Shown: piece after piece, positions 48,568 through 61,644 of the stretch
Layout of the letters: each line of letters begins with the position of its first letter
Position numbering within the stretch: the first letter of the stretch is position 1
Assembly (NCBI GenBank): GCA_016858145.1
Contig: JAEHOE010000022.1
Span: 434,001-498,000 of the forward strand
Length of the DNA stretch: 64,000 bases
Direction of reading: 5' to 3'
Origin: Edaphochlamys debaryana
Lineage: Eukaryota > Chlorophyta > Chlorophyceae > Chlamydomonadales
Notes under the pieces: model-generated
The model's input: only the letters and a program-made list of their open reading frames with translations
The model's database searches: none
What the model was told of the DNA's origin: nothing
Translations under genes and position numbers: made by a program

Positions 48568-49639
48568 TGTGGGCTTGCGGGCTTGCAAAGTGTACAGAGC
48601 TGCAAGTGCGATGCACTGGTGGCGTCGCACTGATAGCAACAAAAGCGCAAAGGCTTGCCTTAGAAGGTCCGGTCCTGTCTGGATGGAGGGATCCCGCCGA
48701 TGAGGCGGAAGCTGCGGGTAGTGCCGGTCGCTGCTCGCGAGTGCTGCCCCCACCCCCCAGCACGGGCAGCACCGTACCGGCCAGCGCACAGGAACCTAGG
48801 TCGCTAGCAGTTACGCCCCCTCCCGTTCTAATCTCTCGCGACTTGGTACCGCCGACCACTTGCCGTGGTGCAGGCCCATTGCGGCCCAAGCCATCAAACC
48901 ATCTAGAACCCGCGGACCTCCAACGGTCAGTAACCACCACCCAGCGCACCACAGGGCACCACGCGCTGGGGGATATGGCAAGCTCACGTTAGGACCTGCC
49001 TGAACCGCTCGGGGGTCTCGACTCTGTCTGTGTCTCCCTCCCCAAGACGAGCGGGCACGGCTCGGTCTTCAGTACGCCCTGAGAGCCCTCCACAGACGAA
49101 TCACAGGCCCGTCTCCTGCTTTACAGGCAACACCACTCAACAGGGAGAGCTCCCTCCACTGAGTTCATCCGAACCCATGGATACCTTCCGTGTTCAGCGC
49201 AACTCTGAGTTTCCGCAGGGCCTCCCGGGGGCCGGAAGCCCCATGGTCGCATATGGATGTGAAGCGGGGCCCGCCATCTACAACCTCTCCCACTGCCACC
49301 ATACGACGATACGAGCGCCGCAGTGCGGACTTCCATGTCCTTGCCAAATCCTTATCGAGCTCTCGACCCTCTGCCCTTGCCCGTAATGGTCATTCCCCTC
49401 GCTGCAGAAGGGACCCTCGTGCCCCTTACTTTCCGTGAGCTCCCTCAGCAGACCCCGATGTGCTCCATTGCACTTTCCCTCAGTGTTCGTCCCTTCTTAA
49501 GCAGCAGAAACCCCGAGCCCTGACGCTGGGGCAAACCGTCATCCCGCTGCAGAAGCTGGGGCCGTGGGGCCCCCCCGCACACCACTGGTCCCCGATACCC
49601 ACGTGTGACATCACACCACACCACACCACTGCCTACAGC
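48568..49639. other. Intergenic region between family gene D and the PHD-like gene
   Basis: It should hold the promoter of family gene D and the 3' UTR of the PHD-like gene, with a minus-strand TGTAA at 49121-49125. No coding exon was seen. Confidence 0.4.
49121..49125 (-). terminator. TGTAA polyadenylation signal (minus strand) of the PHD-like gene
   Basis: TTACA on the plus strand about 515 bases beyond the stop codon at 49640. Confidence 0.45.
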
Positions 49640-52600
49640 TCAAGCAACATGCCCTCCTCCCTGGCCTCCAGCCGGCGCGGACGGCCCTGCGCCAGACGCG
49701 CCACCCGCAGAGCCCGCTCCTCCATCCCCAGCCCGCCGTTGGTCGTGCTGTCGCAACCACGGACGGGGCTTGTCGGCACGCCGCCGCTCAACATAGCTCG
49801 TCAGCGCGCCCTGCAAGGATCGGCAAAACGGAGGCAGGGCATGCAATCGATGTGGGTCAGGCCGGCTCTCGACGGAATCGTTGGCCCCTGCAGCCGCGGG
49901 CCCCAGCAAACGACCTTCCTTCAGACCCTCGCCCTTACGCCAGACGGTCACCTTCCCCGCACCAGCATGAGCAATCCACCCAACGCCCGGCCACCGCCCT
50001 GCGACGCATGCCCGCAACCCGCAGCGCGCCGGACAGCGCCCCGCACCCCCGTCCCCCCGTCCCCCCGCTCCCCCCGCGCCACCCACCAGCATCTCCGCCA
50101 CGCTCCTCTCCGTGGCCGCCTGCCGCTCCTGCATCGCCAACAGCTGCTCCCCCAGGCGCCGCTTGTCCATGGCCCGCTGACCCAGCACCGCCTCGTACTG
50201 CCGCGCACGCGCCTGGCGCTCCTCCTCCAGCTGCCGGCGGAGCAGCTCCACCTGCTCCCGCAGGCCCGCCTCCACCAGCTCGGCCCGGCTGGTTTCGGAG
50301 CGGACCAGGGCCGCCGCAGCGTCCGCCACGGCCCGGGCCTGCCGCCGATCGGCCTGCTCCTGCTCCACCAGCGCCCTCAGCTCCGCCAGCTCCGCCTTCT
50401 GGGCGACGACTTCCCCCATGACGGCCTCCATCTCGCCCAACGCCGCGCCCATGATCTGACGTGTCAAGCCGGGGACCACGGGCGACATAGATCCGCCGGC
50501 CGTGCCCGCCGCAACCGCCGCCAGCGTCTCCAGAGCGCCGGTTGAGCCGCCGGCGCCGCCCTGGGCGCCGGAGCGCTGCCCGGGGGCCCTCTGCATCGCA
50601 AGGCCCCGCAGGCCGTGGGGCCGGCCAGGGCTGCCGGCCGACGCCGACGGCATGGCCAGGGCCTGGTCCTCGCCGTCCTCGTCTTCGTCGCTGAGGCGGT
50701 CGGAGGCCTCGAGACTGGTGGCTCGGGACAGCGGCGCCGCTGCCACTGCTGCCGCCGCCGCCGCTGCCGCTGCCGCCGCCGCCCCGGATGAAGCCCCGCC
50801 TATGCGTGGCCGCTTGGGCGACGGCGGCGCGTCACCCGCCCCGTTGTCGCCGCCTTGCTCCGTGTCGAGCGTGCTGTCGGGCCGCGGCCGGCCGCTGCCG
50901 GAGGGCGCCCGGGCTGCCGGCGCGGCGGAGGGCTGTGCGGCGGCCGCCGCGGCGCGAGTGCTGCGCCGGAGGGGGGCGGCCGCAGCGGCAGCGGCAGGGG
51001 CAGGGGCAGCGGCAGGGGCCTGCTGAGAGGCCGGCGGGCCGCCAGCGGAGCCGGCAGGGGCCTGAGAGCCACGTGCCGCCGCCGGCGCTGCTTCCGTGAC
51101 CCTCGCCGGCGCCACCGCCGGCGCTGCCGCTTTCGTCGCCGGGGCCTGGGAGCCGGCTTGAGCGGACTGGCCGCGGCGGGGACGCTTTGCGGCCCGCTCC
51201 GCCTCGCCCTGCCCCACCTGCTCTTGCTGCTCCCGCCCCTGCTCCTCCTCCTCCGCCTGTGCCTCGGGCTCCGACGCTTGCTCCTCAGGAGCTGCCGGCG
51301 GGCCCCTGCCGCGGACCCGGCGGCGCCCTCCGCTGCTGGCCCCGGCCCTGCCCCTGCCGCGGCCCCTGCCAGCTGCAGGCGCCTGCTCCTCCACAGCCTC
51401 CTCGTCGCCGCTTTCGCTTGACTCTTGCTCTTCGGAGGACTTGCTTTCCTCCTCGGCCTCATCTTGCGCGTGCGCCGCAGCTGGCTCCGGCTCCCGCTTG
51501 CCCCTCTGGCGGCCCCTGGGTGCAGGCGGAGGGCGGCCGCGATCCCGCCCTCCGCCTGCACCCCGGCGCGTCCCAGGAGCCTTGCCTCCTGCACCTCCCT
51601 CTTCGCCGCTTCCCTCCTCAGCCTCGTCTTGCGATGGGGCCTCGGCTGTTGGTGGCTCCGGCCTGCCCTGGCCACGGCCGCGGCCGGCCCTGACTCGGCT
51701 CCGGCCCCGCCCACGGCCTCGGCCCATGGCCTGCTGCTGCTCCTCCTCCCCGTCCTCCTCTGGCCCGGCCTCCCCGCTCGATGTCGACGCCGCCTCCTCA
51801 TCGCTCTCCTCCTGCTGCTCTTCCGGCTCCGCCTGGGCAGCAGCGGTCCTGCGCGAGCGCCTGACCGGCTGCGCCGCCGCCGCAGCGGCCCGCGCCACGG
51901 CGCCGCCTCGGCCTCGCCCGCTGCCGCCGGCCTTGGCTGGGGCGCTGGCCGCGCTCTGGCGCAGCGCCAGCCCTGCAAGCGGCACCTCATCGTCCTCAGA
52001 GCCGTCCTCCTCAGAGCTAGAAGACGAGCTCGAGCTCGAATCCGAGTCCGAGTCCGAATCCGAATCCGAATCGGAGTCCGAGCCAGACCCGCTCCCGCTC
52101 TCCTCTGCGCTCGCGCTGCCAGCTTCCGCGTCGTCTCGTGCGCCTCCGCCCTCCTCCGCCTCAACGCCGTCCTCCTGCCCCTCGGCGTTCTTGTCGGGCC
52201 CTCCTTGGCCGCGGTCCCGGCCGCGGGCTGTGCCCCGGCCGCGGCCCCGGCCCTGCCCGCGCCCGCGCCCCCGGCCTCGGCCTTCGGTCGGTGCAACGTC
52301 CTCCACGGCCTCTTGAGCCCGCGCTTCGGGCTCCGGGGAACCATCCCGGCTGGCTCGATGCCGCCTGGTGCGCCCCGCAGCGGCGCCTCGGTTGGAAGCA
52401 GCGGCCTCTGCAGCCGCCTCGCGTGCAGCCGTTGCTGCCCCTGCCGCAGGCCCTGCGGGTGCCTCAGCGGCTGGCGACCCGGCACCGGGCGTGCCCTCCT
52501 GCGCTGCCGCTTCACCAGCCGTCCCGGCGGCTTCCGCTGCCGCAGCGCCGTCGCCCCGCCCCCCGCTCCGGCCTCTGCCTCGCCCCCGGCCCCTCCCGCG

Positions 52601-55600
52601 TCCCGGGCCCCCAGCATTTGCAACTGGATCGCCGTCCCGCCCCGCGGCTGGCCGCAACTGAGCTTCGCCCGCAGCCGCGGTCTGGGAGGGGCCGGCGGCA
52701 GCTCCCGTTGGCCCCACGCCCTGGTCTGCCACGGCCGCCTCCTCAGGCCCTGCCCCGGGCCCAAAGTCGGCCGGGCTCGCCCTCGCCGTCAGCGCCCTTG
52801 CCGCCGCGATCGCCGTCTCCACCTCCGCCGCCGTCGGGCCTGCGCCCGCCACCGCCGCCGCCACGGCCGCCGCCGCGGCAGTGGCTGCCGCCGTGGCGGC
52901 GCCCAGGCCCCGGTCTGCTGACTGGATGTCGCCGTCAGCTCCAACGCCGTCCGCGTCCAGAGGTACCCCCGGTACTGCGAAGGCCATACCGCCGGGGGCC
53001 ACCGCAAGCGCCGGATGCAGCAGCCCCTGCAGCCCCAGGATCAGCGGAAAGCCTGGGCCCATCCCCAGCCCAAGCAGGGGCACGTGGCCCGATAGGGGCG
53101 GCAGGAGCGGCGGCTCGGCGTGGGGGAGCGTGCCCGGGCCGCTGGCGGTAGCGGTGGGCAAGGGCACAATCGCCGGCAGGTGGTACGGATCCGGCTCGTA
53201 CATCAGATCCGAATCTGCTCCACCGTGGCTGACAGCGCCCCGGCCGGGGCCGCCGCGGCCGGGGGCCCAACCGCGGCCGCCGCCCCGGCCCCAGCCGCTG
53301 GGGCCGCCGCCGTCCAACGCGTCATCGGAAGCGTCTCCGGAGGGCCCGTCGCCGTCGTCAGCGGCTGCGGCCCTGGCCCCGCCCCGGCCCCGCCCACGCC
53401 CGCGGACCCGCCGCCGACGGCGATCTGGGTCGGTCTTGGGGTTCCAGTCCTCGTCCTCCTCCTCCTGCACCACCACCACCACCGGGGCTGGAGCTACGGG
53501 TGCGACTTCAGGGACGGCGGCGGCCGCTGCAGCCGCTGCCGCTGCTGCTGCGCCGGCGGCCGCTGCAGCTGCGCCGGCGCGCCCGCGGCCGCGGCCGCGC
53601 CCACGCCGCGAGCGATCTGGGTCGGTGATAGGGTTATAGTCATCGTCCTCGCTGTCGCCAGCTCCGGGGGCTTGCCGCGGCGCTCGGCCGCGGCCCCGGC
53701 CGCGCCCTCGCCCGCGGCCCCGGCTCCGCGGGCGGGCCCGGCTGCGCCGGACCACCCCGGCCCTGTCTGAACCGTACGCTTCCGCCTCGTCCTCGCCGCT
53801 CCCCTCGCCCTGCCCCGCGCCCTGCGCCTCGTCGCCGTACCCCGTGCGCCCGCCAGAGTACATTCGGGACTCGGTCTCCGTCTCGGCGTCAGACGGGCTG
53901 CCGGCGCGAATCGCAGCCCCCTGGTCGCCGTCGGCGCCGCCGGGCTTCGGACTGCCATTTTTGCCGCCAGGCAGGTTAGCACGGCCGCCCAAGGCCGGTA
54001 GCAGCGGCGGCCGGCCGAGGCCGGGGCCCAGGTCCCCGAGTGCGCGTCCCGCGACGGAGGAAAACACGAGCAGGCCGGGGGTGGGGAGGAGGCCTGAGGT
54101 GCCCGGCCCTGCAGGCCCCATGCCCTCGTGAATTTCGTTCAGGTTGACCATCACCCCTACGGTAGCGTCGGGCATGCCGGTTCCGGACCCGGCGCGCAGG
54201 GTCCGCTCTGGGCCCAGGGCCGGGAAGGACCGTGTGCCCAGCAAGACCGGGTCCGGTGGCGCCTGGAGATCGGCGTCCGGGGGCGGCGGTGGCACCCCGG
54301 GCCTTGGAAGCGGTAGGGCAACGACGGCTGGGGCCTGCGGGGTGCCAGGCAATGGAAATGAAGGGTCAGCAAAATCTAGCCGTTAAAGTTAACTGCGAAC
54401 GTTACACAGGGGCTTGGGCCTAGGGCTAGCTAGCACACGTCGGTAGATTCTCGAGGGTTGAAAGCGTGTGCTGCTAGGACTCAGCCCACGCACCTCGCGG
54501 CCCGTCGGGCTGCTAAGTAGCACCTCGTCTGCCAGTCGGTCCTGAGAGAGGCAGCGTCAGAGAGGCCGTTCTCAGTACTTCACAACCGGCTGACGGCAGG
54601 TCCAGGGGACAGAAGAGAGACCCCAGCAAGCGCAAAGGTGCTGTAAGAGGAGGCCTATAAGCCACTCCAGGCGCTGCCAAGGCAAGCGCCTTGCCGCGAC
54701 GCCTTGACCTGAACACGTCCTCACCTGAGGCCCAGGCGAGCGCAGCAGCGAGCTGAGTCCGAGGTCAGCCCCCGGCGGCGGCCCTGCGGCCATGTCCTCC
54801 AGGGCGGACACAGCGCCGTCGCCAGCGCCCGTAGGATCGACGGCGCCAGCGCCACCATCAGAGGCGACGCCGAGGGGGTCGGTTTCGGGCTCAGCGGCGG
54901 CGGGGGCGACAGCAGCAGGGACGGCGGCGGGGGCGGGCGCAGCTGGGGGGGCCGCGGTGGGCACGGCGGCACCGGCGCCCTCCGCAGCAGCACCAGAGGT
55001 CACAGATGTGCCGGGGACCACTGTCGTGTCGTCGGGGACGGGAACCCCCGCGTCCGGCGCTGCCTGAGCCTCCACCGCTGGGACTGCTGCATTGCCCGCG
55101 GCCGGCACCGCCGGAGCGGCTGCCTGGGTCCCTATGGGGTGGCTCCGAGCGGGCGCGGGCCGCTTTGGCGAGGGCGGATCGGCACCGCCTGCAGCCGCCG
55201 CCGCAGCAGCGGCCGCCGCCGCCGCAGCCGCTGCAGCTGCTGCAGCCGCTGCTGCCGCTGCGGCCCCGGCCGAACGCTTCTGCGGTGGCCCTGGCCCTGG
55301 CCCTGGCTCCGGCGCCGGGCTGTCTGCTGGTGGGGTCGACGAGGTGGGGGCCGCCGGAGCAGCCGCAGCCGCGGAGAGCGTTGCCTGAGCTCCAGCGCCT
55401 GCGGCTGCGCGGCGCAGAAAGGACAGGAGTTACGCCAAAGTGGAAGCATGCCAACAGCTAGGAGACGTTGACTGCAATAAGCGGTCCCCAACAGAGCCCG
55501 GAGGTCTGATGAATGTACATCTTCTACCCGCCACCCCGCCGCAGCGGCTCACCCGGTGTTCGGCGCGGGAACTCCGCCCTTGCCCCTCCGCCTGGTGCCT

Positions 55601-58222
55601 TTTCGCGTGAGCCGCTGGGGCCGGCCGCCTGCGGCACCCCCGGCTGCGCCTCCACGACCCCAGCGGGGGCCATCTGACGGGCATCCGCTGTCGCCTGCTC
55701 CGTGTCTCGCCCGCCTCCAATCGCTGGCTCCTCGGGGCCGGGACCGGGGACTGTGGCCGGGGCCGGAGCTGGGGCAGGGCCTGGCTCCGGGGAAGGTTCA
55801 GCGCACGCCGCAGGTTCCCCCGCCCCTTGCTGTGTATCTGCCGAGGGGCCTGTGGCAGCCCGTCTTTCTGCCCCTGATGCATCAGCGGCGGCAGCAGCCG
55901 TGGGGGCGGGGGCGGCAGCCGCGGCGCTGGCGGCCGCAGCCGCGCGGGTCCCAGGCGCTCCGCCGTCCGCTCGGCTCTCCCCCTCCAGGTCCGCACTGGC
56001 GTCCACAGCACCCAGGGCGCCGTTGGGCGTCGCCGCCTGTGGTGCAACGCAACCAGGAACACCGCACGGCAAGTGAGCTTGGGCGATGGTGTGGTGCGGC
56101 CAGGCAACGGCGATCCCACTGGCCGCGACCCCGGTGGGGCGAGCCGTGCCCTGACAGGGCCCAGGCAAAAAAGAGGAGGCAAGGCCGGGCCGGGAGGGGC
56201 GCGGCCCACGGCGCCTACCCACCTGGTAGCCATCCTCGCCGCAGTCCGCATATCCGTGCTCCACGCAGTGCCGGCAGAAGAACCGCTCCCCTGGAAAGGC
56301 GGACAAACAGGTCGGCGGACGCGCGTCGGCCAAGCAGCCTTACAGGAGCCGTGGGCATGGCCGCAGGTATGACACACCCAACCGCTAACCAAGTCCGAGG
56401 CCCAACCCCATCCCTGCCCCTCCATAGCTGAGGCCCGCGCCCATCTGCGGCTCTTTGCGAAGCCGCCCGTCCCGGCTCCTCACCGCAGGTTTCCCTCCAG
56501 CCCCTTGGGAACCAGCCCCAGTACACCCCAGAGGCTCCCCCACGCACCGTCCGCGAGCTCCGCCACGGAGGAGCACCGCGGCTCCACAAAGTCCTGGCAC
56601 AGCTCGCACAGGTGCAGGGTGTCCGCTGGGGAGTGGGACGGGGAGCATCGACCAATACAGGGCGTCCACATGTCAGGGTAAGCCGCCGGGTGGATGCTCG
56701 CGAGGTGTGGATGCTAACGCTCATGCTGTTGCCCTGCTCCGCCCCAACATCGGGCCAAACGCTCCCAAAGCACGGCCGCACCTTTGTCTCCGATGGGCTC
56801 GCAGCACTCGCCGCAGACGTCCGGGAGCACCGCCACCTGCAGGGAAGCGGCAGCAGGGGTGGCGGCAGCGGCACGGGAGCGCATTTACATCGGCCCGCGT
56901 CAGCCCCCTGTAACAAGCCGATGGCAGCAAGCAGTGACAGCAGGGAACGCAACCGCGGGACCAGGGGTCGTATTGTTTGAGGAGGGGCGCCGGCGCGGAC
57001 CCACGGTCATGACCCCACCTGGAAGAGGTTCTTTTGCCGGGTTGGGAAGCACACCAGCTCGTCGCGCGTCTGCACCTCGAGCCCCAGCTTCTGCAGCTTC
57101 TGCTGGGCCCTCTCCCAGAACAGCACGCCTGCACGTGAGTGCACAAGGATGCGCGAAACTCGAGGACAGCTTCGGCCAGTGGGGAGCGCATGATGCTAGG
57201 TGCCACTGCCAACCGTCGCTGCCATAGCAACGCCACTCCGCATGCACCCTCCCGCCTCCGGTTCTCCCACCCACCCCCGGCTCTCGGGGCTCACCCATTA
57301 TGGGGTTCTCCGGGTCCTGAGGCTGGTACGGCACGTCCACTGTCGAGCCCGCTCCGTTCCCGGTGGTAAGCACCTGCGCATTTGAAGCAAGCGGGGGGAC
57401 ACGTGCGCGGTCAGTTCGCCTGCCTGGAAACCGGAAACAAACGCCAGACCATGCAGCCTAGACTGTGTGCCTTCAGGTTCCCTGGTACGCAGGCCAAATC
57501 AGCCCTAACCATCGCACCGTGAAGCTCGGGAAGAGGAAGCCGTTCCGGTTCTTCCGCACGCTGTCTAGGTCGATGTGCGCCTCCATGAGGCGGCGCTCCA
57601 CCTTGAAGATGCGGGCGCCCTCCGCCGACCCCACATCCAGTACGTCCAGGCGCTGCCGAGGGTGAAGCATGCAAGGTCGGTTTCGAGGGGGCAGCACGAA
57701 GTTGGCAGGAAAGGGCGGACCTGAGCGTATGCGTCCAGACAATGCGGGTGATAGCGCGGCGGCAGGCTGGCTGCCACTGCGAGCAACACCACATCTCGGC
57801 CCCGCGGCTGCGCGAGCCGGGATGGCAGTGGCAGTCCAAACCTTGTCCACCAGGGGTGGTGGAACGCCCCGCCCCGGACCCCGCCACCGCCCTCCTCCCG
57901 CGCCAGAGGCCCCCCTCCTCAAGCTCCGCCCGCATCCGCGCCGCACCTTGGCGAAAATGTGGTGCGCGTCGGGCAGGTCCAGGCGAGCGCGAAAGCCCAG
58001 TTTCTCCAACACCTTGAGCCGCCGCTCGCATTGGTGCACAAACTGCCCTGGCTTGACGGCTTCCTCCCCGCTGTCGAAGTCTGCGGGGTCGTCCCCATCG
58101 TGCCCCTCCCCCGCCTGGGTGCCCGAGGCGCTGTGCGTCCGACGGTGGGCCTCCAGCTGGTGTACGCTGGCGCTCGCGGACTGCAGCCCGCCCGGTAGGG
58201 GCCGCTCAGCTAGGCTGCTCAT
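49640..58222 (-). CDS. Large nuclear-type protein with variant PHD-like zinc finger and RG-rich repeats
   Basis: Eleven exons in reading order: 58222-57947, 57652-57518, 57373-57295, 57128-57019, 56836-56782, 56625-56548, 56290-56223, 56036-55553, 55404-54725, 54334-50087 and 49810-49640, giving 2127 residues. The N-terminal 200 residues (FVHQCERRLKVLEKLGFRAR, VERRLMEAHIDLDSVRKN, VLFWERAQQKLQKLGLEV) look like a folded domain I cannot name. Residues 208-253 form a PHD-like finger: C208/C211, C225/C228, C236 and C250/C253, with Glu233 where PHD has His. The rest is low complexity: poly-Ala, GRGRGR (AT-hook or RGG-like) tracts, two NPxTDPDR units followed by RGRG, an Asp/Ser acidic run near 52030-52090, and a C-terminal Gln/Glu/Arg coiled coil. 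Chromatin or RNA binding is inferred. The frame of the last exon is less certain than the rest. Confidence 0.72.
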
Positions 58223-58972
58223 AGCGCCGGTGGGCGGGAGTGGCGCGCTACGCGTGCACCCTCACGACGTGCAGCGAGCCGTCCGCGCACAGCTCCTCAT
58301 GAGGCCGTCGCCTGCATAGCCGAGCGTGGACGGGGGCGGAGGTGCCGCGCAGTGCAAGAAAGGTCAAGAAGAGCGGGGCCTGTGCATCGGCCTCAGTGGA
58401 CCGACTACACGGGTCCCGCTAGTCCGTCCAGTACCAATGTTATTGCAGGTACGCAGTGTGGGGTGCAAACCATTGGCGGGAGGACCCGCTGCCTGCACCG
58501 CGGTGCATGCCTGCTCCCAACACTCCTGAATCCCCCGCATCTGCACCTCACCTCAGCTCCGACTAAGGCAGATCCTAGTCGCGCTGCTAAACCGCGGGAG
58601 TAACTCTGCGGAAAGCCATCTCGGGTGCGCCTCGCAGATACACGTTCACGCAAGGCAGGACTACTGTGAATATTCTGCGTAAACGGCAGGCGAGCCGGGA
58701 GGCTGGTGTGCAAAACGAGTGCAACATGACCCCGCTTGGGCATTTTGCCGCGCAAGGAGCGAAGGGCCTCGCACCGGAGCGACGAAGCACATACCACCCA
58801 CTTGTAAGATCACTACAGGACGTTCCATACCTTGCAACTAGCTGCTAGCCCGCCAAACCCTGGGCGGGGAACCATCCCGGCCTTCGGGGACCTGCCTTGG
58901 CGCGTATTTAGGCAGAACCGCCCCTCCCTGTGATTTTAGCCCTCTGGTATACAAACGTGAGCGCCAAGTAGG
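58223..58972. promoter_or_regulatory. Shared divergent promoter region
   Basis: These 750 bases separate the start of the PHD-like gene (-) from the start of TAP46 (+), so both promoters must lie here. No clear TATA box or exon was found. Confidence 0.45.
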
Positions 58973-61644
58973 ATGGAGGCCCTCCGGGCCGTCCTGCGCA
59001 GCGACCCCGCGGACGCGCCACCGCCTCTCGCGGTCCTGTTTGGTCGCTGCCATACCGTGCATATGCATCAGGATGCACTGGTAACATCTAAAGAGCCAGA
59101 TCTAATAGACGCGGCGCTGGACCTGCTGGCGCGGACGCAATCGGCCGTCGAAGCGGCGGGCATCTTCAGCGCCAACGAGGACCGCGACGACCTGGCGACG
59201 GCCGATGTGAAGTACCTGCTGGTGCCGTTCTATCGCGGTGGACTGCTGTCTGCAGCACCAGTGCGAACAGACTCTGCCGTGGGCCTGAGCACAGCCCGCC
59301 TGGCGGCGGTGAACCTTGCGCTGCCGGCGCTGGGTGCCTTCCTGCACCGGTGGGTTACACGGCCCCTGCACCCCACCGACATACAAGGCCGACGCAGTGC
59401 CTGTAGACGTTGCTCTGATTCATCCCGTGCCTTCATCGGGTGGCTGGCGTGGGGTGGGATGCACAGCACTGACCCAACCCCTCCGCCACCGGTACCCGGT
59501 GAAGCCCAACAGCCGCTCGCCATCGCACGCCCTGCTCTATCACCCATGTCGCCCTGTGTCATGCTGCGGCTCGCCCACAGTTGCGAGCAGTACGACATGC
59601 TTGGGGCGCTGGGGCGCTCTGCCATGGATGCGGCAGCCAGCGGGGGCGCCATGGACCCCGCCGCCAAACGGACGTTTAAGGTGGGACCATGGGAGGTTGG
59701 CGGCAACCCATTGCAGCGAGGCCTTCCATGGGTCGTAAGGGCTCTCTTTTAGTCCATGAGCGGCCCTGGGCGGCTCGGCCTATGGACACGGCTGTCGGTG
59801 GGCGAGGTGGCGGTCCCGCCGGTTCCTCTGAATGGCGGCGGGACACAGTGAGATTGACGTACTGGAACGCTGTGCTCGAGTGCTCTTACTTTCCGCTCCG
59901 CCGTTTGCTCCCATGGTGTCCTGCTCAACGGCAGGTGGACAAGTTCAAACGGGAGAAGGCCCTCAACGCTGCGCTGGGGGCACTCGAGGCGCGGAGGGCG
60001 GCTGCAGCGGCTGCGGAGCAGGAGGTAAGCACGGGTGGCTAGGCAGGGGCACATGGGGCTCGAGCGCTTCATGTGGCCCCTCTCCTGAACCTGGGGACCA
60101 GTTGCCCTTGGTACCCAGGCGAGGAGGATCAAAGTTCGGAGCTGCAAGCCCGCCCGAGCTCAACGTGGCGCGCGCTCACCTGCCGGTCCCTAGACTTGTA
60201 ACTGCGTGCGTCCTCCCCTCCGCCGGCCACGCCTGGCCCTGCAGTGCGAGGCCGGCACCTCGGGCGCTCCCTCCAACGGCAACGGCGGCGCGGCCGCGGG
60301 GCAGCCGGGCGGGGGCAGCTTGGACGAGGAGGACGAGCGGCAGCTGTGGGTGTGGCGCGTGGAGCTGGCGGCGCTGCAGGCGATCGACATGCAGACCTCT
60401 CTTAACCAGGAGGTGGGGGCGCTGGGCGCTGGGGGCCGTTGGGGCACTGAGGGCTGTTGGGGCTCGGGTGCGGACGGGCTTGGGCTCGGGGAGGCGCGGG
60501 TTGGGGCTGCTGGGGCGGAGGGGAACTAGGTCTGGCATGGGGAGGAGCAGCCGGGCGCTGGTAGGGGTGGCTGTGTGGCTGCTGCGGGCTTTGGTGCAGC
60601 GGGGGCTGGCAGCGCTGCAGACGATGTCTGCATGCGGGGCATGACAGGCAGCGCAGGACCTGGGAAGGACCTGAGCTGAAGGCCAGCTGCCTGGTATCAA
60701 AACAGCCCCCGCCCGGCGCAAGTCTTCACCTGCCATAATCGCGAGCACGCCGCCTCGGCCTCCAATAGGTTTCCAATTGAGGAGTCATCACACGCTTGTT
60801 GCAAGGGAAATGGAGGTGGTGATGCCGTTAGCTTTCCCTTCCGCCTTGCAGACGGAGCTGCTACAACACGCGGCTTCGCGGGAAGCGGCCGCGGCGGCGG
60901 CGGGGCCGGGCCCAGGAGGCAGCGGGCAGCGGCCGCCGGGCCAGGCGGCAGCGGGGCAGCCGAGCGATGCGGAGCGCCTGGCCCTGATGGAGCGGCTGCG
61001 GGGCGTGTTCCGGGACCTGGACGGGAGCAAGAAGGAGCAGATCAAGCGGGACGTGAGCGGCATGGGGTTGGGAGGGTACACCGGCAAAGTCAACTGCTGG
61101 GGATGCATTGGTGCGGGAGAGGCGCTTGCGGGGCAGCAATAAGGCCGTGGACCCGTTGGGAGGCCCACGAAGGGCAGGGCCATGGGCTCAACTTCCTTTC
61201 CCCACGACGCCGTGCCCAGGTGTTCAAGCCCGGCCACATCATGCCCACGATGACTGTGGAGGAGGCGGGCGAGATCGAGGGCCGGGAGGCCATGGAGCGG
61301 GAGGCGCGGCAGCGCAAGCAGGAGGACAAGGAGCGGGCACGCAGGGTAAGTCTCACCACCCGGCTTCCATTACAACCTCTCAACGGCCAGTCTCGGCCTC
61401 GCACGTGTGCCCACTCCAGGCTGTCGACGCTCGAGGGATTGAGCTCCCTGTGGGCAGGCTCTCTTGCGTGAAAGGGAGTACAGGCCGCTTTTGCTGCTTC
61501 AGACGCTCACCCTTGCCCCTGCAGGCTGCGCTCGACAGCGATGAGGAGGACGCCGAGGATAAGCTCAAGCAACGCGCAACGGATGACTGGCGGGACTCCC
61601 ACCCCAAGGGCTACGGCAACAGCAAGCTGCGGCCGTGCGGCTGA
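58973..61644 (+). CDS. TAP46: TAP46/TAP42/IGBP1-family PP2A-associated protein
   Basis: Seven exons: 58973-59349, 59581-59680, 59935-60024, 60245-60412, 60852-61052, 61220-61345 and 61525-61644, giving 393 residues, the normal family length. TAP42-type proteins bind catalytic subunits of PP2A-like phosphatases and act in TOR signalling. Family landmarks: DLLARTQSAVEAAGIFSANE and DVKYLLVPFYRGGLL near the N-terminus, DKFKREKALNAALGALE, LDEEDERQLWVWRVELAALQ, the signature VFKPGHIMPTMTVEEAGEIE, and the C-terminal DDWRDSHPKGYGNSKLRPCG. An Ala/Gly/Pro-rich insertion (about residues 230-270) is specific to this alga. The start at 58973 gives the expected N-terminus. Confidence 0.93.

Noticed and set aside
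49852..53770. Several long plus-strand open frames (up to about 500 codons) opposite the PHD-like gene
   Set aside because: They are antisense to one 4.2-kb exon of very GC-rich low-complexity sequence, where stop codons are rare in all frames. The minus-strand exon has in-phase splice sites and a coherent protein.
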